Part shown: positions 1 through 8,548 of the stretch, in pieces | How positions within the stretch are numbered: position 1 is the stretch's first letter | Layout of the letters: each line of letters begins with the position of its first letter | NCBI RefSeq assembly: GCF_003590145.2 | Contig: NZ_CP060436.1 | Location: 2,981,001-3,045,000, forward strand | Source of the DNA: Pseudooceanicola algae | Lineage (GTDB): Bacteria > Pseudomonadota > Alphaproteobacteria > Rhodobacterales > Rhodobacteraceae | DNA: 64,000 nucleotides | Direction: 5' to 3' | Program-made: the position numbers and the translations under genes | The notes under the pieces: generated by a model | Databases searched by the model: none | What the model was told of the DNA's origin: nothing | What the model saw: only the letters and a program-made list of their open reading frames with translations

Positions 1-1497
1 GCCGCCATGGGGGCGAGTTACCTTCTGGAACTCGACGGGGGCGTGCAGATCGCCTTTGGCGCCTACGAATTCAACCTGACGCCGATGCGCGCGGTGCTGG
101 CCCTGTTGCTGCTGCTGGCAGCGGTCTGGGTGCTGTTCCGGCTGGCGGGCCTTCTGATTGCCCTGCTGCGCTTCATCAACGGCGACGAAACCGCGCTGAG
201 CCGGCATTTCGACCGCAACCGCGAACGCAAGGGCATCCAAGCGCTGAGCGAAGGCATGATGGCCCTGGCCTCGGGCGAAGGACGCCTGGCCATGGCCAAG
301 GCCGCGCGGGCTAAGAAATACCTTGATCGCAGCGATCTGACCAACCTGCTGACCGCCCAGGCGGCCGAGCTGACCGGCGACAAGAAGAAGCGCGAGCAGG
401 CCTATCGCCAGTTGCTGACCGATGACCGCACGCGCTTTGTCGGTGTGCGCGGGCTGATGAAGCAGCGGCTTGAGGAAGGCGATACCGAAACGGCGATGAA
501 ACTGGCCGAAAAGGCCTTTGCGCTGAAGCCCGGTCATGTCGAGGTGCAGGATACGCTGCTGCGCCTTCAGGCCGCCAATTCCGACTGGCAGGGCGCACGC
601 AACACCCTGAAGGCCAAGCTGCGCACCGGGGCGCTGCCGCGTGATGTGCATCGCCGCCGTGACGCGGTGCTGGCCCTGTCCGAAGCCAAGGTGATCATCG
701 ACGAAGATGCCTCGATCGAGGCGCGCGAAGCGGCGATCCAGGCCAACAAGCTGAGCCCCGACCTGATCCCGGCGGCCGTCTATGCCGCGCGGGCCTATCA
801 CGAGCAGGGCAAGGACAAATACGCCAGCCGCGTGCTGCGCAAGGCATGGGAAACCAGCCCGCATCCAGACCTGGCCGTGGCTTTTGCCGCCCTCGTCCCG
901 GACGAAACGCCCGCGGCGCGGCTGAAACGCTTCCGCGCGTTGACCAAGCTGCGTCCCGATCACCGCGAAACCCGGCTTCTGCTGGCCGAGCTGAACATCG
1001 GCGCCGAAGATTTCCCCGAGGCGCGCCGCGCCCTGGGTGATCTTGCCACGGTCAAGCCCGATGCCCGTGCGCTGACCATCATGGCGGCGATCGAACGCGG
1101 CGAAGGCAGCCCGGATGCGATCGTCAAGGGCTGGCTGACCCGTGCCGTCAGCGCCCCGCGCGGCCCGCAATGGACCTGCGAGAACTGTCATCATACCCAC
1201 ACCCACTGGGCGCCGGTCTGCGAGAACTGCGACGCCTTCGACACCCTGGCCTGGAAAGACGCCCCGGCGACGGAATACCAATCTCCGATGTCGCAGCAGA
1301 TGTTGCCGCTGATCGTCGGGCGGGTCGATGATGCGGTGAACATGCCCGTGGTCCCGACCGAACCCGCCGTGAACCCGGCTGATCCTGCGGCGCCCGTTCC
1401 GCCGGCCGACACCGCTGACGAGGTCCCGGATGCAGAGCTTCTGCCGCCCGAGGAAACGACTGCCGAGGCGGGCAGCGAGCCCAAGGTCAGGTCCTGA
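1..1497 (+). CDS. hemY: HemY-like TPR membrane protein, 5' end outside window
   Basis: Middle and C-terminal part of a HemY-type inner-membrane protein, usually found at the end of hem gene clusters; its exact part in haem synthesis is unsettled. The frame is open to base 1, and the first visible residues correspond to the ASYLLE-type segment that normally lies about 20 residues inside HemY, so the true start is left of the window and the ATG at 7 is internal. A hydrophobic stretch follows (about residues 25-55 counted from base 7), then helical TPR-like repeats. At 1177-1230 two C-x2-C pairs form a possible zinc knuckle, followed by a Pro/Ala/Glu-rich tail that is probably disordered. A hairpin lies 5 bases after the stop. 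Confidence 0.85.
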   Translation, partial: AAMGASYLLELDGGVQIAFGAYEFNLTPMRAVLALLLLLAAVWVLFRLAGLLIALLRFINGDETALSRHFDRNRERKGIQALSEGMMALASGEGRLAMAKAARAKKYLDRSDLTNLLTAQAAELTGDKKKREQAYRQLLTDDRTRFVGVRGLMKQRLEEGDTETAMKLAEKAFALKPGHVEVQDTLLRLQAANSDWQGARNTLKAKLRTGALPRDVHRRRDAVLALSEAKVIIDEDASIEAREAAIQANKLSPDLIPAAVYAARAYHEQGKDKYASRVLRKAWETSPHPDLAVAFAALVPDETPAARLKRFRALTKLRPDHRETRLLLAELNIGAEDFPEARRALGDLATVKPDARALTIMAAIERGEGSPDAIVKGWLTRAVSAPRGPQWTCENCHHTHTHWAPVCENCDAFDTLAWKDAPATEYQSPMSQQMLPLIVGRVDDAVNMPVVPTEPAVNPADPAAPVPPADTADEVPDAELLPPEETTAEAGSEPKVRS

Positions 1498-1502
1498 TCC
1501 CT

Positions 1503-1538
1503 CTCGCGCTGCGGGGCCATCAGGACCCGGAGCGCGAG
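1503..1538 (+). terminator. hairpin after hemY, possible terminator
   Basis: CTCGCGCT (1503-1510) pairs perfectly with AGCGCGAG (1531-1538), and an inner CGGG/CCCG pair extends the stem. It starts five bases after the hemY stop. There is no following T run, so a Rho-independent role is only likely. Confidence 0.45.
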
Positions 1539-1644
1539 GCACCGTGCAGGGGAAAATAGCACTTTCCCATGGGTCGGAGGGGTGCTATAGCCCCGCTCCA
1601 CGAGGCCCCGCCAGCCACAGGCTTGCACCGCCTCGGGAAGAAGT

Positions 1645-1720
1645 GCCGGTGTAGCTCAGCTGGTAGAGCACGTCATTCGTAATGATGGGGTCGTAGGTTC
1701 GAGTCCTATCACCGGCACCA
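1645..1720 (+). tRNA. tRNA-Thr (anticodon CGT)
   Basis: A complete cloverleaf of 76 bases with encoded CCA. The acceptor stem is GCCGGTG with CACCGGC, the D-loop carries the usual AGCTCAGCTGGTAGAGC, and the anticodon stem is CGTCA/TGATG with the loop TTCGTAA, which puts CGT in the anticodon position (codon ACG, threonine). The T arm has the canonical GGTTCGAGTCC. It stands alone between hemY and the convergent mipA-like gene. Confidence 0.97.
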
Positions 1721-1790
1721 CTTCTCTCCTCCCTTCCAAAGGTATCTCGCGATCCCGCTGCCAGGGACTTTGGTCGCTGTGGCATCAGCC

Positions 1791-2570
1791 CTACCAGGAC
1801 CTCGCGATACCGGCCCCGGCGTATAGCTGGCTGCGTCGGCGCACCACCGGGCTGTTGGCGGCGTCGTCCAGCAGGTAGGAATAGATCATCCCGCCCACCA
1901 CTGCCCAGTCTTCGGACACCGGTTGCACGAAGACGGCTGTCAGGCGGGCATCGCGCCAGCCCGATCTGGCGCTGTATTCGGTCAGCCCGCTGGCGGCCGA
2001 TCCGGCGGATGTGACCGAGAAATAGCTGTCCATGTAAGAGGCCGATCCCCAACTGCCTGCCAGCCCCAGACCGAAGGCGCCATAGCGCCCCATGGGCAGC
2101 CAGCGCCGCAGGTTCAGGTCCATGACATGGCCCCCGTGTGCGCCCGTCGCGTCCTGCAATGCCCCGGTGCCGATATGCCAGCGGTCCCGCGGATCCGCAC
2201 CGCCGGTTTCCCAGGCGACAAAGCCACCAAGGTCGACGGACATGTCGATATCCGGCAGCGCGGCAACCTGCGCATCCTGCACATCCCCGCGTCCAAAGCG
2301 CAGGATTCCGGCGGGCCCGGCCTTCCAATGTGGATCGTCGACCAGGTTCACGCTCAGGTAATTGGCTTCAAGGCTGATGTAGCGCCTGTCAAAGCTTTTG
2401 CGGATCAGTGGTGCGGCGGCCCGGATCGTATCGCCCGAGCCGATGTACTGCGGCCCCGCCCCTATCCCAACGGCAGCGAAATCGGGGAAGCCGGGCAGGT
2501 CCAGCACCGGGCTTTCGGCCAGCGCGGGTGGGGCCAGCAGTACCATTGCGGCGGCGATCTGGCGCTTCAT
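1791..2570 (-). CDS. MipA/OmpV family outer-membrane protein
   Basis: Predicted outer-membrane beta-barrel of the MipA/OmpV family, about 259 residues. MipA in E. coli links a lytic transglycosylase to a peptidoglycan synthase; other members have only been linked to envelope or stress functions. The ATG at 2570 gives a classical signal peptide (MKRQIAAAMVLLAPPALA) and has AGGGA just upstream; an in-frame ATG at 2600 would spoil the signal. Family-like features are the early 'GIGAGPQYIGSG' segment, 'RRYISLEANYLSVNLVDD' and the HGG region, and the chain ends with an aromatic strand. It lies 98 bases after the dihydroxybenzoate genes on the same strand, with a palindrome between, so co-transcription is uncertain. 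Confidence 0.75.
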   Translation of the reverse strand: MKRQIAAAMVLLAPPALAESPVLDLPGFPDFAAVGIGAGPQYIGSGDTIRAAAPLIRKSFDRRYISLEANYLSVNLVDDPHWKAGPAGILRFGRGDVQDAQVAALPDIDMSVDLGGFVAWETGGADPRDRWHIGTGALQDATGAHGGHVMDLNLRRWLPMGRYGAFGLGLAGSWGSASYMDSYFSVTSAGSAASGLTEYSARSGWRDARLTAVFVQPVSEDWAVVGGMIYSYLLDDAANSPVVRRRSQLYAGAGIARSW

Positions 2571-2624
2571 GGGGGTCCCTCCGGTGGTGGTGACTGTCAA
2601 TTCCTAACCACAGGTTGTGACAGG

Positions 2625-2638
2625 CTCCGGCGCCGGAG
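2625..2638. terminator. GC palindrome between DHB genes and mipA-like gene
   Basis: CTCCGGCGCCGGAG is a perfect 14-base palindrome located 30 bases beyond the entA-like stop. It could form a short hairpin ending or attenuating the dihydroxybenzoate transcript, but there is no T run. Confidence 0.3.
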
Positions 2639-2668
2639 GGAATGGGAAGTTGTGTCGTCGGGGCCGGA

Positions 2669-3442
2669 TCAGGCCCGCTGGGTCGCCCCGCCATCGACAT
2701 AAAGATCGGCCATGGTGATATGCCCCGCTTCGTCCGACAGCAGGAAGATCGCGGCGCGGGCGATGTCTTCGGGCGTGGCGAGCTTGCCAAGTGGGATGCC
2801 GGACTTGAAGCTGTCGAGCGATCCGCGAATGACCCCCGCCGCGCCGCTTTCGGCATCGTCCCACATGCCGGTCTGCATCGGCGTCAGGGTCGATCCGGGG
2901 TTCACCAGGTTGCAGCGGACCCCGTGCTGACCCAGTTCCAGCCCCAGGCAGCGCACCGCCATGGCCGCTGCGGCCTTGCTGGCCGGATAGCCGCCCATGC
3001 CGAGCCGGGGAATACCGGCGGAATTCGACGCGACCGCGACGATGGCCCCGGTCCCGCGCGGCGCCATGACGCGGCCAAGCGCCTGGGTCACGAAGAAAGT
3101 GCCATGGGTATTGATGTCGAAGATGCGGCGCCAGTCCTCGGCCGGGGTCTCAAGCATCGAAGACAGGAACAGCGCCCCCGCCGCATGCAGGCCAAGCGTC
3201 AGGGGCCCCCCGGCCTCGGCGCGGGCGATGGCCTTGGTGACGGCCTCGGGGTCACTGACGTCCAGCGGTTCCCAACGGGCCAGGTCGGTGGCATCGGTGG
3301 GCAGGGTCTCCAATGCGGCGGGCAGGTCGGTGGCTGTGACCATGGCGCCGGCTTCATGCAGCAGGCGCACGGCGGCAAGGCCGATGCCCCCCGCCGCCCC
3401 GGTGACAAAGGCGCGGCGGCCGTCAAATCCGGTCAGTTTCAT
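2669..3442 (-). CDS. entA: 2,3-dihydro-2,3-dihydroxybenzoate dehydrogenase (SDR)
   Basis: NAD-dependent short-chain dehydrogenase of about 257 residues that should oxidise 2,3-dihydro-2,3-dihydroxybenzoate to 2,3-dihydroxybenzoate, the last step of catechol precursor synthesis. Visible SDR features are the Rossmann motif TGAAGGIG near residue 15, the catalytic Y-x3-K as YPASK, and the EntA-like stretch VNPGSTLTPMQ followed by 'GIPLGKLATPEDIA' and a C-terminal VDGG. The ATG at 3442 overlaps the isochorismatase stop as ATGA, so the pair is translationally coupled; the open frame runs further upstream but only antisense-like sequence is there. The specific assignment rests on the neighbours, isochorismatase and isochorismate synthase; alone it would only be a generic SDR. 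Confidence 0.85.
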   Translation of the reverse strand: MKLTGFDGRRAFVTGAAGGIGLAAVRLLHEAGAMVTATDLPAALETLPTDATDLARWEPLDVSDPEAVTKAIARAEAGGPLTLGLHAAGALFLSSMLETPAEDWRRIFDINTHGTFFVTQALGRVMAPRGTGAIVAVASNSAGIPRLGMGGYPASKAAAAMAVRCLGLELGQHGVRCNLVNPGSTLTPMQTGMWDDAESGAAGVIRGSLDSFKSGIPLGKLATPEDIARAAIFLLSDEAGHITMADLYVDGGATQRA

Positions 3443-4098
3443 GCGGGCTCTCCTGCGGTCAGGGTGGCGAGGGTGTCGTCGGTGTCGATGGGCACGCCGC
3501 AGGTCGCGGCAACCCAATTCAGCGCCATGGCGTGTTGATCGGGACCGAAATCGGCCAGGGCATCGGCGACGAAGAAGGGTTCGATATCGCGCTGAAAGGC
3601 CTCGGTCGCGGTGCAGAGGCAGCCGATATGGGCATAGATCCCGGTGATCATCAGCTGATCGCGTCCCCGTGCCCGCAGCAACTGATCCAGGTTCGACCGC
3701 TGGAAGGCGCTGTAGCGATGCTTGTGCAGGGTGATGTCGCCCTCGGACGGTGCAAGTTCGGGCAGGATGTCCTCGTGCTCCGGCGTGGCCGACATCCCCG
3801 GTCCCCAAAGGTCAGCCTGAAGGCCGCGATCCGGGCGGAACTGGTCGCCTTTCTGCGCGGTGTAGAAGACGGGCACGCCGACGCGGCGGGCGGCATCCAG
3901 CAGGCGGGCGATATTGGCAGTCGCGCGGCGCAGCGGACCATTGTTGCGCGTCGCGGCATCGGCCCCGTAGGGCGCGCAGAAGTAACGCTGCATGTCATGG
4001 ACCAGAAGCGCGGCGCGGTTGCGGTCCAGCGCAAAGGGCGCGCGGGGTGTCGGCAATCGTTCCGGCAGGGCGTAATCGGGGATGGTGGGCAGGGCCAT
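3439..4098 (-). CDS. entB: isochorismatase, stand-alone (no aryl carrier domain)
   Basis: Isochorismatase of 219 residues that should hydrolyse isochorismate to 2,3-dihydro-2,3-dihydroxybenzoate and pyruvate. The start 'ALPTIPDYALPERLP' is typical of EntB/DhbB/PhzD proteins, and the cysteine-hydrolase fold shows 'ALLVHDMQRYF' (catalytic Asp), 'KHRYSAF' (Lys) and 'TGIYAHIGCLCTA', where the Ile-Gly-Cys region is expected. E. coli EntB is about 285 residues because it ends in an aryl carrier domain; here the protein ends at the isochorismatase domain, so it cannot tether DHB to an NRPS. It sits 33 bases after entC and overlaps entA by four bases. Confidence 0.87.
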   Translation of the reverse strand: MALPTIPDYALPERLPTPRAPFALDRNRAALLVHDMQRYFCAPYGADAATRNNGPLRRATANIARLLDAARRVGVPVFYTAQKGDQFRPDRGLQADLWGPGMSATPEHEDILPELAPSEGDITLHKHRYSAFQRSNLDQLLRARGRDQLMITGIYAHIGCLCTATEAFQRDIEPFFVADALADFGPDQHAMALNWVAATCGVPIDTDDTLATLTAGEPA

Positions 4099-4131
4099 GG
4101 GCCTCCCTTTCTTCTACGGGTCAGGTTGGGC

Positions 4132-5247
4132 CTAAAGCTGGTCGCGCAGCGCCGCGCAGCCAAGGGCGCGCAGCATGGTGCCGAACTTGGCCCCGGTTTC
4201 GGCGGTTTCGGCGGCGGGGTCGGACCCTTCCACAATGCCGGCCCCGGCGAAAAGCCGGGCGCGGGTGCCTAGCAATTCGGCGCAACGGATGGCGATATGC
4301 CAGGCACCATCGCCGGTGCTGTCACCCCAGCCGATGGCGCCGGCAAAGAAGTCACGCGGCGCGGCTTCGAGGTCGGCGATCGTGCGTTCGGCTTGCTCCA
4401 TCGGCGTGCCGCCGACGGCTGGCGTCGGGTGCAACCGCACTGCCAGATCGAAGGCGGTGTGATCCGCGTCGCGCAGGGTGGCGCGGATCGGCGTGCCGAG
4501 GTGCAGCATGGAGTCGGTGGTGAAGACCTCGGGAGGGCCGGGCGGGGTGAAATCGCGGCACAGCGGGGCGAGCGTGTCGCTGATATATTCGACCACCAGC
4601 GCGTGTTCGCCCCGATCCTTGCCCGAGTCCGTCAGGCGGGCGGCGGCGGCGTGATCCTCGGCGGCATGTCCGGTTCGGCGGGCGGAGCCGGCCAGTGGAT
4701 GCGACCTGACCGCCGTGCCGGTCTTTTCCAATAACAGCTCGGGGCTGGCGCCGATCAACTGCTTGGCGGCCTCGCGCGAGGGGTCGTGGATCGGCAGCAG
4801 AAACGGCAGCGCGACGGGATCGCGCGACAATTCGGCCAGCAGCGCCTGCGGATCCGGCGCCCTTTCGAAGGTCAGGTCCAGCCCCCGCGCCAGCACCACC
4901 TTGCGGAAGGCGGGGTCAGCCTTCAGGCGGCGCACCGCTTCGGCCACGGCGGCGGCGTAGTCCGCCGCGGCGGGGACTTCCTGGTGGGTCAAAAGGCGTG
5001 GGGCTGTGGCAGGGGCGGCTTCGGCCGTGGCAGGGGACAGCCCGGTCAGCAGCATCCCGGTGCCGCTGCGGGCAAAGGGCAGGGCGGCGACGTAGCTTTC
5101 GCCGATCCGCGCCGCAAGGGCCGCGACGCTGCCGCGGGACCATTTATGGGCAATGCCGTGACGCGACCCGATCCGATAGGGCAACGCCGCGCTGCCGGCG
5201 GTCAGACCGGAAGAGGCCGAAGGAAAGGACGCGGGAAAAAAGGTCAT
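4132..5247 (-). CDS. entC: isochorismate synthase
   Basis: Isochorismate synthase of the EntC/DhbC/MenF type, 371 residues, converting chorismate to isochorismate and committing it to 2,3-dihydroxybenzoate. The chorismate-binding domain fills the C-terminal two thirds: 'LIGASPELLL', 'HPLAGSARR', 'LHPTPAVGGTP' and the closing 'FAGAGIVEGSDPAAE' are all present, including the Glu residues that bind magnesium. The N-terminal 100 residues are variable, as usual. It is first in the minus-strand order entC, entB, entA. The 244-base gap to the divergent nucleoside hydrolase must hold its promoter; I looked for Fur, Irr or RirA type boxes there and found nothing convincing. Confidence 0.88.
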   Translation of the reverse strand: MTFFPASFPSASSGLTAGSAALPYRIGSRHGIAHKWSRGSVAALAARIGESYVAALPFARSGTGMLLTGLSPATAEAAPATAPRLLTHQEVPAAADYAAAVAEAVRRLKADPAFRKVVLARGLDLTFERAPDPQALLAELSRDPVALPFLLPIHDPSREAAKQLIGASPELLLEKTGTAVRSHPLAGSARRTGHAAEDHAAAARLTDSGKDRGEHALVVEYISDTLAPLCRDFTPPGPPEVFTTDSMLHLGTPIRATLRDADHTAFDLAVRLHPTPAVGGTPMEQAERTIADLEAAPRDFFAGAIGWGDSTGDGAWHIAIRCAELLGTRARLFAGAGIVEGSDPAAETAETGAKFGTMLRALGCAALRDQL

Positions 5248-5491
5248 GGCATGCTCGGATTGATGCCCGGCGGCCTGATCTGCCTGTGCAGGGGGCAGAG
5301 ATCTGGGATCGGGTGTAAAGCTGACTGTTTAGGTCGGCTATAGGATGATCGCGCGCCAACGGCAAGAGGGCAGCCGGGCCATCGGCGCCCGAAAGCCGGG
5401 ACTGCGCAAATGTGGCCTTGCCGGTCGGCGGACGATCGGCCAAGGATTCGGGCGTTCCGACAGGGAACCGGATAGCAGCAGGAGACAGACC

Positions 5492-6436
5492 ATGACCCGT
5501 ATCATTCTGGACGTGGACACCGGGATCGATGACGCAATGGCCATTCTCTATGCGCTCGGCCACCCGGAGATCACACTGGAAGCCGTGACCTGTACTTTCG
5601 GCAATATCGACGTGGACAGCGCCACCCGCAACACCCTGCAGGTGCTGGAAGCCGCCGGGCGCGGAGATATTCCGGTCGCCACGGGCGCGCGGCGTGCCCT
5701 GACCCGCCCCTATGAAAAGCGCGGCAGCCGTATCCATGGCGCCAACGGGATCGGCGACGTGGTCATGCCCGACCCGCAGGCCCGCGCGCTGGACACCTGG
5801 GGCCCGGACCTGATCATCGACATGGTGCGTGCCGCCCCTGATGAGCTGATCCTGGTGCCGGTCGGCCCGATGACCAATGTTGCCCATGCGCTGATGAAGG
5901 CGCCCGACATCGCCGAAAAGCTGAAGGGGATCGTCCTGATGGGCGGCACGATCTGGCACCCCGGCGTGCCCGGCATCCCCAGCCCCGTCGCTGATGCGAA
6001 TTTCTTCAATGACCCCGAAGCGGCGCGGATCGTCTTCCAGTCCGGCGCGCGGGTCACGATGATCGGCATGGATGTGACCATGAAGACCCGCCTGACCGCC
6101 GCCATGATGGCCGATATCGCAAAGCGTGGCGGTGTCGCGGCGGGCCATGTCATGCAGGCGGCGCGGTTCTATCTTGCGGCTTATCAGGCGCAATATCCCG
6201 GCATTGACTGGTGCGCCCTGCATGATCCGCTGGCCGTGGCCGTTGCGCATGACCCGTCGCTGGTCACCTGCGAGGCGATGCAGGTCGATGTCGAATGCGC
6301 CGGCACCCTGACCCGTGGCCAGGTCATCCCCGACCGCCGCAAGACCGGCAAGACCGTGCCCAATGCGCTTGTCGCGCTGGAAGTGGACTCCGCCCGGTTC
6401 GAGGAAGCCTTCACCGAGACGCTCGTCAGCGTGTAA
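5492..6436 (+). CDS. nucleoside hydrolase
   Basis: Inosine/uridine-preferring nucleoside hydrolase of 314 residues that should split ribonucleosides into base and ribose. The calcium-binding N-terminal signature is present as DVDTGIDDAMA, followed by 'VPVGPMTNVAHAL', the 'VLMGG' strand and a late 'ALHDPLAVA' that supplies the metal-binding Asp. The ATG at 5492 follows a GGAGA Shine-Dalgarno at 5481-5485; the frame is open further upstream but without a credible start. It runs toward the convergent RpiR regulator and precedes a large nucleobase transport operon, which fits base salvage from nucleosides. Substrate (purine or pyrimidine) cannot be told from sequence. Confidence 0.88.
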   Translation: MTRIILDVDTGIDDAMAILYALGHPEITLEAVTCTFGNIDVDSATRNTLQVLEAAGRGDIPVATGARRALTRPYEKRGSRIHGANGIGDVVMPDPQARALDTWGPDLIIDMVRAAPDELILVPVGPMTNVAHALMKAPDIAEKLKGIVLMGGTIWHPGVPGIPSPVADANFFNDPEAARIVFQSGARVTMIGMDVTMKTRLTAAMMADIAKRGGVAAGHVMQAARFYLAAYQAQYPGIDWCALHDPLAVAVAHDPSLVTCEAMQVDVECAGTLTRGQVIPDRRKTGKTVPNALVALEVDSARFEEAFTETLVSV

Positions 6437-6463
6437 AACTCCCGCCGGCGCCCCGCTTCGGCC

Positions 6464-7360
6464 CTAGTCCCGCACCTTGCCCATGATGAAGGGCAAGCCG
6501 AGGTCGGCGAATTCCTCGGAGGCGCGGTCCGCGCCGGGGCGCAGGGCGGCGATGGCCACTGAAAGCGCCTCAAGAAAGGCCAGGATCGCGCAATCCGATG
6601 TCGAGCCGAGTGTGCGGCGCGCCTGAAGATAGATCGACCAGCTGGCCACCTGCGCCAGCGGCGAGGATTGCGTATCGGTGATGCCGACCACGGTCAGACC
6701 CCGCAGGGTGGCGACCTCGGCCAGTTCCACGGTGTCGCGGATGTAGCGTGGAAAGGCGATCGCCATGACGATGGAGCCTTCGGGCAGCCGGGCGATTTCC
6801 CGCGCGGCGGTCAGCCGGCCACCCCCCGTCGGATTGGTCTGCACATGCACCCCCGCCACCGCCAGCCGGTGCGCGAAGATCGAGGAAAGCGCGGCGGAAT
6901 TGTCGAACCCCAGGGCATAGACGTGGTCCCGGGCGACGATCTCTCGCGCCAGGGTTTCCACCCGCGCCATGTCGAGATTGGCGAGCGTGTCGCGCATGTT
7001 CTCGATGTCCTCGTTGAAGCTGGCGCTGACCCGTTCCGCGATGCTGGACCCTTCCGAGATCTGCTGGCGCAGCCGGTCCACCGGGGCCAGCACATGTTCG
7101 AAGGCGCGCACCACTTCGGCGCGGAACTGCGGATAGCCGTCATAGCCCAGACGACGGGCGAACCGGTTCGCCGTGGCGACCGAGACCCCCGAGGCATGGA
7201 CCGTGTCGTTGATCGACAGCTGCACCACCTTCATCGGTGAGCCGAGCACGAAATCCGCGAAGATTCGCAGCGCGTCCGACAGCTCCGGATAGATCGCTTC
7301 GATCTTTTCCGCGACTTCGGAGCTGGCCGGCAGCACCCTGATTGCCCGATTTTCTTGCAT
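6464..7360 (-). CDS. MurR/RpiR family transcriptional regulator
   Basis: Regulator of 298 residues with the RpiR architecture: an N-terminal helix-turn-helix (about residues 20-95, including the 'ASGVSVATANRFARRLGY' recognition region) and a C-terminal SIS sugar-isomerase-like domain (about residues 125-260) that normally senses a phosphorylated sugar or related metabolite. It is transcribed divergently from the nucleobase ABC operon, and a perfect 8+8 inverted repeat lies in the shared 152-base gap, so it most likely controls that operon and itself. The ligand is unknown; a ribose or deoxyribose phosphate released by nucleoside breakdown would fit the neighbouring genes. Confidence 0.88.
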   Translation of the reverse strand: MQENRAIRVLPASSEVAEKIEAIYPELSDALRIFADFVLGSPMKVVQLSINDTVHASGVSVATANRFARRLGYDGYPQFRAEVVRAFEHVLAPVDRLRQQISEGSSIAERVSASFNEDIENMRDTLANLDMARVETLAREIVARDHVYALGFDNSAALSSIFAHRLAVAGVHVQTNPTGGGRLTAAREIARLPEGSIVMAIAFPRYIRDTVELAEVATLRGLTVVGITDTQSSPLAQVASWSIYLQARRTLGSTSDCAILAFLEALSVAIAALRPGADRASEEFADLGLPFIMGKVRD

Positions 7361-7394
7361 TCGGCGCCTCTTCCCGAAAATTATCCCTGCGGAA

Positions 7395-7414
7395 CCTGTA
7401 ATTCATATTACAGG
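7395..7414. promoter_or_regulatory. palindromic operator candidate for the RpiR regulator
   Basis: CCTGTAAT (7395-7402) and ATTACAGG (7407-7414) form a perfect inverted repeat with a four-base spacer, centred in the divergent promoter region between the RpiR gene and the first binding-protein gene. A second, shorter palindrome AACTATAGTT lies at 7431-7440. The AT-rich symmetric site in a GC-rich gap is what a dimeric HTH regulator would bind. Confidence 0.55.
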
Positions 7415-7512
7415 AATTGACCGTCCTTGTAACTATAGTTGTGAGCTTTGCAGCAAGCAGGGCCAAATGCCGCGCAAGATGCGTGCAACAACTCCGCCAC
7501 AGGGAAATCGCC

Positions 7513-8526
7513 ATGACCAGAACAATCAGCATGACGCGCCGGGGTCTTCTTGCCCTTGGAACCGCGCTGAGCTTTGCCACGCTGCCTGCAATCGCCTCGG
7601 CCCAGGATGCCTTCGAGATGACCTATGCCTATGGCTGGATCTCGAATATCGAACAGGGCGGCCTTTGGGGTGGGCTTGACCAGGGCTATTTCACCGAAGA
7701 AGGCCTGGACCTGAAATACATCCCCGGCGGCCCGAACGCGCCGCAGACGCTGGTGTCCCTGTCGGCCGGATCGGCGGATATCGTGACCGCGAACTGGCTG
7801 CCGGTTCTGGACGCGATCGACAGCGGCAACGATTTCATCATCCTCGGTGCAGTCTGGGCGAAAAGCCCCGCGGCGTTCCTGTCGATGGGCGACCTGCCGT
7901 TGACCGGTCCCGAGGACCTGGTGGGCAAGACCTTCCTGGCGCAGAAGCCCGAGGATTCCTCGATCATCGACGCGATCCTCGACACCGAGGGCCTGCCGCA
8001 TGAATACGAGGTCAAGCCGACCGGGTTTTCGCCCGAACCGCTGGTGGCGGGGGATGGCGACATCTATTTCGCCTTTGCCACGAACCAGCCGATCACCATG
8101 GAACAGCTGGGCCTGAGCGAAGGCACGGATTTCCACACCACCCTGCTGGATGACCTTGGCTACGAGGTGAAGCAGAGCCTGATCATCGCCAAGCGCGACT
8201 ATGTCGAAGCGCATCGGGGCGAAGTCGTCGGCTTCCTGCGCGGCTTCATGAAGGGGTGGGATTACGCCATCGCCAATCCCGGGGCCGTCGCGGATCTGGT
8301 GGTCGATGAATACGGAGCCGATCTTGGCCTCAGCAAGGACCAGCAGGTCCGCCAGATGGAGCTTCAGGCGCCGCTGCTGACCCCGGCCGAGGGCGAGACC
8401 TTCTTCGTCTTCGACCCTGCCCTGATCGAAGGCACAATGACCGAAGTGGCCGGTGACCGGACCGTGCCCCCCCTGGACCAGCTTCTTGACCTTTCCCTGG
8501 CCAAGGAAGCTGCCGAGGGCCTCTGA
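7513..8526 (+). CDS. ABC transporter substrate-binding protein, NMT1/THI5-like (first of tandem pair)
   Basis: Periplasmic binding protein of 337 residues in the NMT1/THI5 (SsuA/TauA/ThiY) superfamily. The ATG at 7513 follows AGGGAAA and gives a signal peptide with an SMTRRGLLALG twin-arginine-like start and an AIASAQ cleavage region. The mature part has the family's 'GLDQGYFTEEGLDLKYIPGGPNAPQTL' type opening (quoted in pieces: GYFTEEGLDL, GGPNAPQTL). It is about one third to one half identical by eye to the next gene, including the shared 'GFSPEPL.AGDGD' and 'FATNQ.ITME' segments, so the two arose by tandem duplication. First gene of the operon that continues to 14839; pyrimidine-like ligands are typical for the THI5 fold but the substrate here is inferred only from the neighbouring deaminase. 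Confidence 0.85.
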   Translation: MTRTISMTRRGLLALGTALSFATLPAIASAQDAFEMTYAYGWISNIEQGGLWGGLDQGYFTEEGLDLKYIPGGPNAPQTLVSLSAGSADIVTANWLPVLDAIDSGNDFIILGAVWAKSPAAFLSMGDLPLTGPEDLVGKTFLAQKPEDSSIIDAILDTEGLPHEYEVKPTGFSPEPLVAGDGDIYFAFATNQPITMEQLGLSEGTDFHTTLLDDLGYEVKQSLIIAKRDYVEAHRGEVVGFLRGFMKGWDYAIANPGAVADLVVDEYGADLGLSKDQQVRQMELQAPLLTPAEGETFFVFDPALIEGTMTEVAGDRTVPPLDQLLDLSLAKEAAEGL

Positions 8527-8548
8527 GCCGACCTCAGAGTTGCCCCTG

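Noticed and set aside
2642-3538. Plus-strand frames over the entA/entB genes
   Set aside because: Shadows of the SDR and isochorismatase genes; no motif and no ribosome site.
5248-5491. Fur, Irr or RirA box in front of entC
   Set aside because: Iron regulation would be expected for dihydroxybenzoate genes, but I found no convincing inverted repeat or TGA-type box; TGACTGTTTAGGTC is not symmetric.
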